Assembly: GCA_049347715.1 (NCBI GenBank)
Contig: CP186339.1
Location: 2,046,001 to 2,110,000 of the forward strand
Source of the DNA: Thalassotalea_B piscium_A
GTDB lineage: Bacteria; Pseudomonadota; Gammaproteobacteria; Enterobacterales; Alteromonadaceae
Length of the DNA: 64,000 nt
Reading direction: 5' to 3'
Shown here piece by piece: positions 37,994 to 47,366 of this stretch. How positions within the stretch are numbered: the first letter of the stretch is position 1; the number at the start of each line of letters is the position of its first letter. The position numbers and the translations under genes are program-made. The notes beneath the pieces are model-generated. The model did not search any database, was not told where the DNA came from, and worked only from the letters and a program-made list of their open reading frames with translations.

Positions 37994-38545
37994 TTGTTAG
38001 ACAGTTTATCTTTATTAGTCACCCGTCAGTCCACGCCGCAGTTATGTCAACCAGCGCCAAAAGCTAAGGAAATTGAAACTATCCTTGCTGCAGGAATGAG
38101 AGCGCCTGACCATGGGGGGCTAACTCCTTGGCACTTTACGGTAATACAAGATGATGGCTTAACGGTACTAAGCAATATTTTTTTAGACGCTGTTGCTGAA
38201 AATGAACTGAGTCAAACTAAACGAGATAAAATTGCTAACATGCCATTTAGAGCGCCGTTAATTATTGTGGTAAGTACACAATACCAACAACACGATAAAG
38301 TGCCTGAAAAAGAGCAGTTAATGGCGGCAGGGTGTGCATGCCATGCGATGCAAATGGCTTGTGTTGCTTTAGGTTATGGTGCGATGTGGCGTACTGGAGA
38401 TCTTACTTATAATAACAAGGTTAAAAGCGCCTTATCGATTGAGCCACATAATGATATTGTCGGATTTTTATATATAGGATCAAAAGCGAGTTCACAATCA
38501 CTAAAACCCGCTAAACCATTTGAGCAGAACGTAAGTTATTTATAA
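37994..38545 (+). CDS. ydjA: Nitroreductase-family protein YdjA
   Basis: The 183-residue FMN-dependent oxidoreductase has GMRAPDHGGLTPWHFTVI, NMPFRAPLIIVVSTQ and GCACHAMQMACVALGYGAMW, matching E. coli YdjA, a small nitroreductase with an unusual FMN pocket. The natural substrate is unknown. Start is TTG at 37994 with AAAGGA at 37981-37986. Its closeness to sppA-ansA is conserved with E. coli. A strong hairpin terminator follows. Confidence 0.92.
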   Translation: MLDSLSLLVTRQSTPQLCQPAPKAKEIETILAAGMRAPDHGGLTPWHFTVIQDDGLTVLSNIFLDAVAENELSQTKRDKIANMPFRAPLIIVVSTQYQQHDKVPEKEQLMAAGCACHAMQMACVALGYGAMWRTGDLTYNNKVKSALSIEPHNDIVGFLYIGSKASSQSLKPAKPFEQNVSYL

Positions 38546-38567
38546 GAAACATAGAATTATTTGATAT

Positions 38568-38598
38568 AAAAAAAGCCCGTTTAAACGGGCTTTTTATT
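38568..38598. terminator. Bidirectional terminator between ydjA and asnS
   Basis: AAAAAGCCCG pairs with CGGGCTTTTT around TTTAAA, between convergent genes, with A and T flanks. Confidence 0.92.
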
Positions 38599-38619
38599 AG
38601 AACTTACTCGGTACTTTAC

Positions 38620-40020
38620 TTAAAACGCAGCATTATTCGGTGTTCTTGGGAATGGAATAACATCTCTTACGTTTGATACACCTGTAGCATAAGCAACTAA
38701 ACGTTCAAAACCTAAACCAAAACCTGAGTGAGGTACAGTGCCATATTTACGTAAGTCTCTATACCAACTGTAGTCATCAATATTTAAGTTCATTTCGGCT
38801 AAACGTTTGTCGAGTACATCTAAACGTTCTTCACGTTGGCTACCACCAATAATTTCACCAATACCAGGTGCTAATATATCCATCGCAGCAACAGTCTTAC
38901 CATCATCATTTAAGCGCATATAAAATGACTTAATTTCTTTAGGATAGTTTTGTAGCACAACTGGACCATTAAAATGTTCTTCGGCTAGATAACGCTCGTG
39001 CTCCGAGTTTAAATCAACTCCCCAAGATACTGGGTTTTCGAATTTCTTATCACAGTTTTCTAAGATAGTAATTGCATCAGTATAATCAAGACGAACAAAG
39101 TCAGTATTGATAACTGAATTTAAACGATCCATAACGGTTTTATCAACACGTTGTTGGAAAAAGGCAAGATCGTCTGCACGCTCTTCAAGTACTGCTTTAA
39201 ATACATATTTCAACATTTCTTCAGCAAGATCTGCTGCCATTGAAAGATCAGCAAAGGCTATTTCAGGTTCTACCATCCAAAACTCAGCTAAATGACGACT
39301 AGTATTTGAATTTTCAGCTCTAAATGTTGGGCCAAAAGTATATACTTTAGACAAAGCACAACAATATGTTTCAACGTTAAGCTGACCAGATACTGTTAAA
39401 AATGTTTCTTTACCGAAAAAGTCTTGGTTAAAGTCGACTGTACCTGCATCTGTGCGAGGTAAGTTTTCTAAATCAAGGGTACTTACGCGGAACATTTCAC
39501 CTGCACCTTCACAGTCACTGCCTGTGATAAGTGGAGTACTGATCCATAAATAACCTTTCTCGTGTAAAAAACGATGTATGGCTTGTGCCAAAGAATTACG
39601 TACACGTGTTACTGCACCACCTAAATTTGTACGTGCGCGTAAATGAGCGTGTTCACGTAAAAATTCAATGCTATGGCGTTTAGCCGCCATAGGGTAAGTA
39701 TCGGGATCTTCAACAAAGCCAAGAACTTCTACTTTAGTCGCTTGAATTTCAAACGATTGCCCTTGACCAGGAGATTCAACTAATGTGCCGGTAACGACGA
39801 CTGCTGCACCTGTAGTGAGTTTGAGTATATCTGATTGATAATTGTCTAATTCACTCGGCGCTATAGCTTGGATAGCATCAAAACATGAACCATCATGAAT
39901 GGCTAAAAATGAAATTCCAGCTTTTGAATCACGACGGGTTCTTATCCAGCCATGCACGGTAATTTCTTCGTTAACTGGGTATTTACCCGCTAATACATCA
40001 GTGATTGCTATAACTGACAT
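38620..40020 (-). CDS. asnS: Asparaginyl-tRNA synthetase
   Basis: The 466-residue class IIb synthetase has an N-terminal OB anticodon domain (VNEEITVHGWIRTRRDSKAG). Motif 2 lies in FGPTFRAENSNTSRHLAEFW, and motif 3 in HSGFGLGFERLVAYATGVSN. The Asn-specific loop SGQLNVETY is present. It charges tRNA-Asn directly. The gene is monocistronic. An in-frame extension upstream was not needed because the ATG at 40020 gives the family N-terminus MSVIAITDVLAGK. Confidence 0.97.
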   Translation of the reverse strand: MSVIAITDVLAGKYPVNEEITVHGWIRTRRDSKAGISFLAIHDGSCFDAIQAIAPSELDNYQSDILKLTTGAAVVVTGTLVESPGQGQSFEIQATKVEVLGFVEDPDTYPMAAKRHSIEFLREHAHLRARTNLGGAVTRVRNSLAQAIHRFLHEKGYLWISTPLITGSDCEGAGEMFRVSTLDLENLPRTDAGTVDFNQDFFGKETFLTVSGQLNVETYCCALSKVYTFGPTFRAENSNTSRHLAEFWMVEPEIAFADLSMAADLAEEMLKYVFKAVLEERADDLAFFQQRVDKTVMDRLNSVINTDFVRLDYTDAITILENCDKKFENPVSWGVDLNSEHERYLAEEHFNGPVVLQNYPKEIKSFYMRLNDDGKTVAAMDILAPGIGEIIGGSQREERLDVLDKRLAEMNLNIDDYSWYRDLRKYGTVPHSGFGLGFERLVAYATGVSNVRDVIPFPRTPNNAAF

Positions 40021-40173
40021 TTATCAACCTCTTTATCTGTTAAATATTCTTCTATATTTTGGGGATGATATGTTACCTTGCCTATTGTGTTTAACAAGTA
40101 AAAGTTAACGATATTAGCCTACAAAAGCTAAAAAAGTCGTGATCAAGCCAAAATATGAAGGATAACTAAGGCA

Positions 40174-40545
40174 ATGCAAGAAAAAGAACGGCGAGTTGAG
40201 GTTGATATTTGGACGATCCTATTAAAAGGTTCAGCTATAGTGAGTTGGTTATTATTCATTTTTGCTTTAGTTATGTCATATTACGCTGCGCCGGATAATG
40301 AATATGGTGTATTGCGTTATCATGGCATTGAAGTGAGAAAGTTTTGGTTAACGCCATTAACAGGTTACTTATATATTTTATTATGGTTAAGTGCGTTAAT
40401 CAGTTATTTAAGTATTCTGTTAAATCGCTTTCGTACCCGACGTAAAACCGATCACAAATATTTTAACTCTGTGCTGCTCTTTATTATTTCTGTTGCCTGG
40501 ATTATTTACATCTTGATGCAGATAGCAAAAAATTCAGCGGGTTAA
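40174..40545 (+). CDS. Small three-helix membrane protein, unknown function
   Basis: The 123-residue protein has hydrophobic segments at about 15-37, 62-85 and 97-116, and a basic RFRTRRKTDHKYF loop between helices 2 and 3. No named family is recognised. The start is preceded by AAGG. It converges with bioA and the two genes overlap by 4 bp at their stops, leaving no room for a separate terminator. It might be regulated with bioA, but I see no functional link. Confidence 0.75.
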   Translation: MQEKERRVEVDIWTILLKGSAIVSWLLFIFALVMSYYAAPDNEYGVLRYHGIEVRKFWLTPLTGYLYILLWLSALISYLSILLNRFRTRRKTDHKYFNSVLLFIISVAWIIYILMQIAKNSAG

Positions 40546-41843
40546 TCAACAAAACACCTGTCTTCTTCGAGTACCGTTGAAATAGCATGAGCCAGTTGCT
40601 TAAGCTGTTCTGGTTCAATGATGAGTGGCGGCATAATATAGATGAGTGTTCCAAAAGGGCGGATCCAAACACCTAATTCAACAAAGCGTTTTTGAATATT
40701 TGCCACATTCACACCTTGTTTTACTTCCACTACCCCAATGCTACCTAATACTCGAGTTGCTTTAACTCTTGGGTGTTTGGCTAAAGGTAAAATTAATTCA
40801 AAAAGTTGTTGCTCAATATTATTAACTGTATCTTGCCAATTATTTGATAGTAATAAATCTATACTGGCGTTAGCAACCGCGCATGCAAGTGGATTCCCCA
40901 TATAAGTAGGGCCATGCATAAAACAGCCTGCTTCACCTTCGCTAATGGTATTAGCAATTTCATCTGTGGTAATAGCCGCTGCTAATGTTAAATAGCCACC
41001 AGTTAGCGTTTTCCCTAAACACATGATATCAGGTGTGATATCGGCCCAGTTACTTGCGAATAACTTTCCTGTTCGACCTAATCCTGTGGCAATTTCATCA
41101 CAAATTAACAATACATTATATTGATCACATAAATGACGGCACGTTTTTAAATATTCTGGGTGGTAAAAGTGCATTCCCCCAGTACCTTGAACAATAGGTT
41201 CTATAATAAAAGCAGCTATTTCTTGATGGTGTTGCTCAAATAATGCTGTTAGTTCAGTAGTGCAACTGTCATCCCAAGTTTGATCAAAAGCACATTGGGG
41301 TTGCGGAGCAAAAATATTCTTCATTAATACACGATCGAATATTTGGTGCATACCTGTTACTGGATCACACACAGACATAGCGGCAAAAGTGTCACCATGA
41401 TAGCCGTTTCTCACTGTCATTAAGCGATGTTTAGTTTTAATCCCTTTACTGTGCCAAAATTGAAAGGCCATTTTAATCGCGACTTCCACTGCCACAGAAC
41501 CGGAATCACATAGAAATACCTTATTGAGTGAATCAGGCGTTATTTCAACTAACTTACGACATAAATCAACTGCCGGTTGATGCGTTAATCCACCAAACAT
41601 TACATGTGAAAATTGCTTACTTTGGTCGATTAAGGCTTTATTTAAAACGGGATGATTATAACCATGTAAAACGGACCACCAAGAGGACATACCATCAATA
41701 AGTGACTCTCCAGAAGATAATGCTATGGTAACTCCACTTGCTGATTTTACATGGTACGAAGGCAGGGGGTTACTCATTGAGGTATATGGATGCCAAATGT
41801 GTTGGCGATCAAAAGCTAAATCATCTGTATAATTATTGTTCAT
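40542..41843 (-). CDS. bioA: Adenosylmethionine-8-amino-7-oxononanoate aminotransferase
   Basis: The 433-residue class III aminotransferase has the PLP Lys in CLGKTLTGGYLTLAA, the GHD-type loop VRNGYHGDTFAAMSVCDP, and an N-terminal HIWHPYTSM that binds SAM. It converts KAPA to DAPA using SAM as amino donor in biotin synthesis. It is divergent from bioB across 101 bp, as in E. coli. Confidence 0.96.
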   Translation of the reverse strand: MNNNYTDDLAFDRQHIWHPYTSMSNPLPSYHVKSASGVTIALSSGESLIDGMSSWWSVLHGYNHPVLNKALIDQSKQFSHVMFGGLTHQPAVDLCRKLVEITPDSLNKVFLCDSGSVAVEVAIKMAFQFWHSKGIKTKHRLMTVRNGYHGDTFAAMSVCDPVTGMHQIFDRVLMKNIFAPQPQCAFDQTWDDSCTTELTALFEQHHQEIAAFIIEPIVQGTGGMHFYHPEYLKTCRHLCDQYNVLLICDEIATGLGRTGKLFASNWADITPDIMCLGKTLTGGYLTLAAAITTDEIANTISEGEAGCFMHGPTYMGNPLACAVANASIDLLLSNNWQDTVNNIEQQLFELILPLAKHPRVKATRVLGSIGVVEVKQGVNVANIQKRFVELGVWIRPFGTLIYIMPPLIIEPEQLKQLAHAISTVLEEDRCFVD

Positions 41844-41944
41844 TGGTAAACTTTGTTAGTAGGTCATTGTTGACATATTTTCTATGCAGCATAGACTACC
41901 CGTAAAAGTTTGGCTATTCAATCCCATTATTCTAGGTAGTTTAC
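41844..41944. promoter_or_regulatory. Shared bioA/bioB promoter region with palindrome
   Basis: TTGACA (41870-41875) and TAGACT (41892-41897), 16 bp apart, form a plausible bioB promoter. CTATGC-A-GCATAG (41882-41894) is a perfect palindrome across the spacer and -10, so it could be an operator for the divergent biotin genes. I do not find the E. coli BirA box TTGTAAACC-N15-GGTTTACAA. Confidence 0.6.
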
Positions 41945-43021
41945 ATGTCTTTAAGTTCTAACGGTTCAAACAATGTTCAGTTTCCAGTGCGTCATAACTG
42001 GACTCAACAAGAGGTCAATGCACTATTTGACTTACCCTTTAATGATTTAATGTTTAAAGCACAAACCGCTCATCGTGAAAATTTCAATCCAAACGAAGTA
42101 CAAGTAAGTACTTTATTATCAATAAAAACAGGCGCTTGCCCTGAAGATTGTAAATATTGTTCACAAAGTGCTCGGTATAAAACTGACATTGATAAAGAAC
42201 GTTTAATGGAAGTTGAAAAAGTTCTTGAAGCCGCACAAAAAGCAAAAGAACAAGGTTCAACACGTTTTTGTATGGGTGCTGCATGGCGTAATCCTAAAGA
42301 AAGAGATATGCCTTATGTAGTGGAAATGGTTAAAGGGGTTAAATCTTTAGGTCTGGAAACTTGTATGACACTTGGGATGCTCGATAAAGCGCAAGCTAGT
42401 CAATTACAAGAAGCGGGCTTAGATTACTATAACCATAATCTAGATACTTCCCCTGAACATTATAATCAAATTATCACGACACGAACTTACCAAGATAGAC
42501 TTGATACTTTAGGCAATGTAAGAAGTGCCGGCATGAAAGTATGCTCTGGTGGTATTGTTGGTTTAGGTGAAAAAGCACAAGATAGATCTTCTCTTTTGTC
42601 GCAACTGGCTAACTTATCTCCACAACCTGAAAGTGTACCAATTAATATGTTGGTTAAAGTTGATGGCACACCATTAGCGGATGTTGAAGATTTAGATTCA
42701 TTTGATTTTATTCGCTGTATTGCTGTAGCAAGAATTATGATGCCTAAGAGTCATGTTAGACTTTCAGCAGGTCGTGAAGCTATGAATGAACAAATGCAGG
42801 CGATGTGTTTTCTAGCCGGAGCTAACTCAATCTTTTTTGGTTGTAAGTTATTAACCGCAGCTAACCCTGAAACTAACTCTGATGTACAGTTATTTAAAAA
42901 GTTAGGTATTAATACTGAAACTATTGCGACTAATGTTGATGATGAACAACAACAAGAAAAATTAACGCATGATGTGATAAATAACCAACACAGTGATTTA
43001 TTTTATAACGCTGCTCAGTAA
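41945..43021 (+). CDS. bioB: Biotin synthase
   Basis: The 358-residue radical SAM enzyme has the cluster motif CPEDCKYC (in TGACPEDCKYCSQSARY), the 2Fe-2S ligands distributed as usual and the conserved YYNHNLDTSPEHY. It inserts sulfur into dethiobiotin. It is the first gene of bioBFCD and is separated from bioF by 9 bp. The C-terminal 30 residues are variable. Confidence 0.97.
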   Translation: MSLSSNGSNNVQFPVRHNWTQQEVNALFDLPFNDLMFKAQTAHRENFNPNEVQVSTLLSIKTGACPEDCKYCSQSARYKTDIDKERLMEVEKVLEAAQKAKEQGSTRFCMGAAWRNPKERDMPYVVEMVKGVKSLGLETCMTLGMLDKAQASQLQEAGLDYYNHNLDTSPEHYNQIITTRTYQDRLDTLGNVRSAGMKVCSGGIVGLGEKAQDRSSLLSQLANLSPQPESVPINMLVKVDGTPLADVEDLDSFDFIRCIAVARIMMPKSHVRLSAGREAMNEQMQAMCFLAGANSIFFGCKLLTAANPETNSDVQLFKKLGINTETIATNVDDEQQQEKLTHDVINNQHSDLFYNAAQ

Positions 43022-43030
43022 TTATTATTA

Positions 43031-44170
43031 ATGAGTTTTGAATTTATCTCAGAGCAAGTGAAACAACAGCAAAGATTGTCGTTGTTTCGCTCTCATAGTT
43101 TGATCAGTCAAGATTTTGGTGATCAGATTATCGTCGATGGTAAAAAATACCTTAATTTTTCATCAAATGATTATCTCGGTTTAAATCAGCATAAAGAAAT
43201 AAACAATGCCTTAACCGAAGGTGTTAATAAATTTGGTTTATGTGCAAGTGGTTCAAGTTTAGTCACAGGTTATAATTATGCTCACCAAGCACTAGAAGAA
43301 ACAGTTTGCCAATGGCTGAATAAACCTAAATGTCTACTTTTTTCCAGTGGATTTGCTGCTAACCTTGGTGTGATACAGGCGTTAACAAAAAATAATGTGA
43401 ATGTTTTTTTAGATAAACTTAGTCATGCCTCTTTGATAGACGCAGTGATACAAAATAAAAAAACCTTTAAACGATTTAGTCATAATAATTATCAACAATT
43501 ATCTCAGCTTTTAGCTAATAACCCACAACAAGACTCCCTCATAGTTTCTGAAGGAGTGTTTAGTATGGATGGAGATAATGCTGATATTGTGCAACTAAAT
43601 ACGATAGCGAAAGCATTTAAGAGTAAAACCTATATAGATGATGCTCATTCTATTGGTGTTGTTGGTGATAAAGGTCAGGGCAGTAGTTACTTTGCAGAAA
43701 GTGACTTAACTATGGCTACCTTTGGTAAAGCAATTGCCACTAGTGGTGCTTTTGTCACGTGTGATGAAGACATGTATCAATTCTTAGTTAATTTTTCCCG
43801 CCATTATATTTACTCAACGGCGATTTCACCGGCAATAGCGTGGGCGACAAAAAAAAGCATTGAGTTGATTCAAAAAGAACAATGGCGAAGAGATAAAATT
43901 TCTGAGCTGAGTTACTTATTTTCATCTACACTTGAGCCATCGATAGATTTGATTTCAACGTCCTCATCTATTCATGCCATTGTTATTGGAGATGCTAAAA
44001 AAACACTTATGGTTTCAAATCGACTTAAACAAAAGGGTATTTGGCTTACACCTATTAGACCACCGACTGTTGCCAACGGTAGTTCTAGGTTACGCGTAAC
44101 CATATGTGCACAACATAAACCACAAGATATCAGTTACTTAGCTCAAAGCATAAATGAGGTTGTCAAGTAA
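43031..44170 (+). CDS. bioF: 8-amino-7-oxononanoate synthase
   Basis: The 379-residue alpha-oxoamine synthase has YLNFSSNDYLGLNQHKEINN, GSGSSLVTGYN-type block (ASGSSLVTGYNYAHQALE) and the PLP Lys in ATFGKAIATSGAF. It condenses pimeloyl thioester and alanine to KAPA. The stop overlaps bioC's start as TAATG, so the two are coupled. Confidence 0.96.
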   Translation: MSFEFISEQVKQQQRLSLFRSHSLISQDFGDQIIVDGKKYLNFSSNDYLGLNQHKEINNALTEGVNKFGLCASGSSLVTGYNYAHQALEETVCQWLNKPKCLLFSSGFAANLGVIQALTKNNVNVFLDKLSHASLIDAVIQNKKTFKRFSHNNYQQLSQLLANNPQQDSLIVSEGVFSMDGDNADIVQLNTIAKAFKSKTYIDDAHSIGVVGDKGQGSSYFAESDLTMATFGKAIATSGAFVTCDEDMYQFLVNFSRHYIYSTAISPAIAWATKKSIELIQKEQWRRDKISELSYLFSSTLEPSIDLISTSSSIHAIVIGDAKKTLMVSNRLKQKGIWLTPIRPPTVANGSSRLRVTICAQHKPQDISYLAQSINEVVK

Positions 44171-44955
44171 TGCCCCAAGTAATAAACCGTATCAAAATAG
44201 GCCGAACTTTCGGTGATGCGAGTAAGTCATACGATGTTTCAGCACGTTTACAACGCTTTACCGGTAAACATTTAATGCCATGGTTACCAGAAAAAAGAGA
44301 CATTACACTTTTAGATTTAGGCTGCGGAACTGGTTTTTTTTCTGATGTATTAGCTACACGATATGAACGCGTATTAGCCGCAGATATTTCTTTAAAGATG
44401 CTAAAGTATGCAAAAGAAAGTCGACATAAAAATATAAACTGGGCGCAAGCCGATGCTTTTAATCTTCCTTACCAAACAGGCAGTGTTGATGTTGTTTATT
44501 CTAATTTAATGATTCAATGGTGTGAACCTCTTGAAAGTGCATTAGCAGAAATCATGCGTATTCTTAAACCTGGGGGGTTATTTATTGTATCAACCTTAGT
44601 TGACGGTACGCTTAATGAGTTAAAATCTTCTTGGGCACAAGTGGATAATGATAAGCACGTTATTGATTTTCATACTGAAGATGAATTAAAAAAAATATTT
44701 AACTCAGGTTTATCTAAAAAAATTAACCATACATGTAAAGATATCGTACTCGAATATGAGAATGTAATGCACTTAGCCTCAGAGTTGAAAGGGCTCGGCG
44801 CTAATCAGGTCCCTAAAAAAGTCAACAAAGGGTTAGCCGGTAAAGATAAATGGAACAAAATGGTTGATAATTACCAAGATTTTCAGGAACCTAGCGGTTT
44901 ATACCCAGCAACTTACCGAGTGTATTCGGCAATCATGCTCAAATTGGCGAGCTAA
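44170..44955 (+). CDS. bioC: Malonyl-ACP O-methyltransferase
   Basis: The 261-residue SAM methyltransferase has motif I LLDLGCGTGFFSDVL, motif II-like ADAFNLPYQTGSVDVVYS and the BioC-typical NLMIQWCEPLESALAE. It methylates malonyl-ACP to disguise it for fatty-acid synthesis of pimelate. It starts in an overlap with the bioF stop and is followed by bioD after 5 bp. Confidence 0.94.
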   Translation: MPQVINRIKIGRTFGDASKSYDVSARLQRFTGKHLMPWLPEKRDITLLDLGCGTGFFSDVLATRYERVLAADISLKMLKYAKESRHKNINWAQADAFNLPYQTGSVDVVYSNLMIQWCEPLESALAEIMRILKPGGLFIVSTLVDGTLNELKSSWAQVDNDKHVIDFHTEDELKKIFNSGLSKKINHTCKDIVLEYENVMHLASELKGLGANQVPKKVNKGLAGKDKWNKMVDNYQDFQEPSGLYPATYRVYSAIMLKLAS

Positions 44956-44960
44956 TAATA

Positions 44961-45632
44961 ATGAAACAATACTTTATCACGGCTACAGATACCGATGCTG
45001 GAAAAACCCATTTTTCTTGTGCCTTTATTCGAGCTTTAGTTAAGTCAGGTAAATCAGTTGCTGCTTATAAACCTGTTTCTGCCGGATGTTATTGGGAAGA
45101 TGGCCAACTTATTAACGAAGATGCTCGTTTGTTACTAAATGAGAGTAATTGCGGTCAAACAATTAAGCAGGTGAATCCAATCGCCTTCGAGGCTCCTATT
45201 GCTCCCCATATAGCGGCTAAAAAAGCGAATATTAATTTGTCTGTTAATGACTGTGTGATTGCCTATCAACAAATTGTAAACATTGCTCCAGACATTATTG
45301 TCACTGAAGGTGCTGGTGGTTGGCGGTTACCTTTAGGCAACCATGAATTCTTATCCTCATTTGCAGTTAAAACTAACCAACAAGTCATTATGATTGTTAA
45401 TATGAAGTTAGGTTGTTTAAACCATGCATTACTAACTTATGAAGCTATTAAAAATGATCAACTCAATTGTATTGGTTGGATTGCTAATTGCCAAACAACA
45501 ATGTCTTATTTAGCAGAAAATATCGATGAGCTAACAAGCATACTGCCTTCGCCACTATTGGCCATTTTTAATGAAAATGAAGAGATTGAATCGGCAGCAA
45601 ATAAAATTAACCTTTCTTTACTACCGATCTAG
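44961..45632 (+). CDS. bioD: Dethiobiotin synthetase
   Basis: The 223-residue P-loop enzyme has FITATDTDAGKTHFSCAFI, the second motif VTEGAGGWRLPL and the nucleotide-binding GWIANC. It closes the ureido ring of DAPA with CO2 and ATP. It is the last gene of bioBFCD and ends 15 bp from the convergent pepE gene, without an obvious hairpin. Confidence 0.96.
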   Translation: MKQYFITATDTDAGKTHFSCAFIRALVKSGKSVAAYKPVSAGCYWEDGQLINEDARLLLNESNCGQTIKQVNPIAFEAPIAPHIAAKKANINLSVNDCVIAYQQIVNIAPDIIVTEGAGGWRLPLGNHEFLSSFAVKTNQQVIMIVNMKLGCLNHALLTYEAIKNDQLNCIGWIANCQTTMSYLAENIDELTSILPSPLLAIFNENEEIESAANKINLSLLPI

Positions 45633-45646
45633 CTGTGTTATTGCTT

Positions 45647-46360
45647 TTAAAATGAATCAAAAGTAAGTGTAGTACCAGCTTTGATAGTACGCTTATTTCC
45701 CGCTTTAAAATGAAATCCGTTGTTTTCTCCTAACAAACTAATATTCCCATTTATATACTGTAAAGCTGTTCCTTCGACAATCCCTACTATGTCTATGCTT
45801 GGAGAGAGCACCATAAACTCTTGTAAACGTTGTTCCCGAGTTTCACCATTATGGCCCGGAGGATTATAGTCTGTGTAGTGTGGGTTTATTTGAAAATCAA
45901 CTAAGGCAAGGGCATCAAAACTTTTAGGTTCAACAATAGGCATATCATTTGTTGTTTTAATCGAAAGACCTGCAACATTAGATCCCGCACTCCAACCGAT
46001 ATATGGTGTTCCTTGATCTATCTTTGATTTGATCGCTGAGACTAGATTCTTGTTGTATAGTTGTTCAAGCAATCTAAAAGTATTTCCTCCACCGATAACA
46101 ATTGCTTGAGCAGTCGCTACCGCCTCAACAGGATCGTCATATTGATGTATGCCTTTAACCACAATATTAATTGAAGAAAGAGCATTACTTACCATTTCAG
46201 TATATTGATCGTTATTAATGGTCACGCCTGCATAAGGAATAAATAAAATAGTATTAATACCTGATAAGTGCGATTGGATCATCTCTAATGCATGAGCTAA
46301 ATATTCTGTATCTCCAACACGGGAGCTACTTAACAATAAAAGTTTTTTCTTTGACGACAT
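45647..46360 (-). CDS. pepE: Dipeptidase E (S51 family)
   Basis: The protein is very close to E. coli PepE: KLLLLSSSRVGDTEYLAHAL, VIGGGNTFRLLEQLYNKNLV, the nucleophile in YIGWSAGSNVAGL and the His in FQINPHYTDYNPPGHNGETR. It hydrolyses Asp-Xaa dipeptides in the cytosol. The frame continues upstream to 46387, adding nine residues (MSFQINGNY), but the ATG at 46360 gives the family N-terminus and is preferred. It converges with bioD. Confidence 0.93.
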   Translation of the reverse strand: MSSKKKLLLLSSSRVGDTEYLAHALEMIQSHLSGINTILFIPYAGVTINNDQYTEMVSNALSSINIVVKGIHQYDDPVEAVATAQAIVIGGGNTFRLLEQLYNKNLVSAIKSKIDQGTPYIGWSAGSNVAGLSIKTTNDMPIVEPKSFDALALVDFQINPHYTDYNPPGHNGETREQRLQEFMVLSPSIDIVGIVEGTALQYINGNISLLGENNGFHFKAGNKRTIKAGTTLTFDSF

Positions 46361-46420
46361 ATAATTACCATTTATTTGAAAAGACAAAAGTTGTGGACTG
46401 TTTCATTATTTTTATTTTAC

Positions 46421-46831
46421 CTAATTAGATTTATTTTTGTTAAGTAATTCAATACAAGCGCTAGCAATAAAACCGGAACGTGTTTTAAAGTCAGCACTTT
46501 TATTTACCCTATCATCAATTCTATTAATAAGTAGCTCCGGTAGTGTCACATTGATTTTATGACTTTTACCTAAATAGGGCACAATATCAAAGTCAACGAC
46601 GGCCCAAATTACATTGGGTTGATTTGCAATCAAGATATCAATTGCCGAAGCATGAGGAATACTTTCACCGTATTCTGCCAATATACTAAGATGGTTAGCT
46701 ATCACTTCATTAATACCATTAATAACAGCCTCTATCGAACTTCCTTTAAGCTGGCAACCGGGTAAGTCAGGCACTGTTAACTCGTAGCCATCTTGATTAA
46801 TTAACTTAATTATTTTAACTGGATATTTCAT
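46421..46831 (-). CDS. HicB-family antitoxin without visible HicA
   Basis: The 136-residue protein combines an N-terminal HicB RNase-H-like fold (YELTVPDLPGCQLKGSSIEA) with a C-terminal ribbon-helix-helix (HKINVTLPELLINRIDDRVN, then TRSGFIASACIELLNK), the usual architecture of HicB antitoxins. GGAGG precedes the start with good spacing. No HicA-like double-stranded-RNA-binding toxin is seen within 500 bp on either side, so this is a solitary HicB, perhaps a transcriptional regulator or a remnant. Confidence 0.85.
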   Translation of the reverse strand: MKYPVKIIKLINQDGYELTVPDLPGCQLKGSSIEAVINGINEVIANHLSILAEYGESIPHASAIDILIANQPNVIWAVVDFDIVPYLGKSHKINVTLPELLINRIDDRVNKSADFKTRSGFIASACIELLNKNKSN

Positions 46832-47321
46832 AAATCCTCCATTTACTCAATCTTTATATTATAACTCTAACAACCCCATACCACAACAATAATGATAACC
46901 CCAGCAACCCTGAATCGATAACCATTAACAACCCCAATAACCCTATGGAATTCTCTATCGGTAACTCTGGTAACTCTGCCTGTATTGTGTGTAACTGTTT
47001 ACTATGCCTATAGCTATTATTAAAAATGAAGTGTAAAAATAGTTTTAAAAAATCAACGCATACTAGACACACTGAGTGCTGTAAGCGATTTACAGAATAA
47101 ATTAGGGTCTTTGGAGTTATAAATTTAGAGGTGTTAACAATGTTAAATGTATTTGTTAAGCGAGAAATAGTTTACAGCTTGTTTAGAATTAAGAGGATTA
47201 CCCTTGGTAAATTTCAGTAACAAACAAAGAAAAAACAAATTAGAAACGAGAAAAATATAATCATAAAAGAATAGTATTGATAGCGAAGATAAATCGGATT
47301 GATAGATAGGAATAAGTAAAA
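46832..47321. other. Noncoding stretch with low-complexity repeats
   Basis: Bases 46858-46990 carry degenerate CAACCCC and ATAACCC repeats plus a tandem GGTAACTCT pair (about 46960-46977). Translation of this stretch gives only GLLGL-rich low-complexity peptides. No HicA toxin, tRNA or convincing ORF is seen; an isolated 26-codon frame at 47140-47220 has a possible AGAGG before it but nothing else in its favour. Confidence 0.5.
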
Positions 47322-47353
47322 AACTAGCATAGTGTTATTTTTCTATGCTAGTT
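47318..47353 (-). terminator. Terminator of the second HvfX-like gene
   Basis: On the minus strand AACTAGCATAG pairs with CTATGCTAGTT and is followed by TTTTTTA. The stem is 11 bp and begins 14 bp after the stop codon. Confidence 0.88.
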
Positions 47354-47366
47354 CGACAGATGATAT

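Noticed and set aside
46854..47072. Minus-strand ORF of 72 codons next to hicB, considered as hicA
   Set aside because: The translation is hydrophobic and GLLGL-rich, without the HicA pattern (GSHHxF and a basic double-stranded-RNA-binding fold).
47140..47220. 26-codon ORF (MLNVFVKREIVYSLFRIKRI...)
   Set aside because: It has an AGAGG-like site, but no homology I can recognise and no context; such frames are expected by chance.
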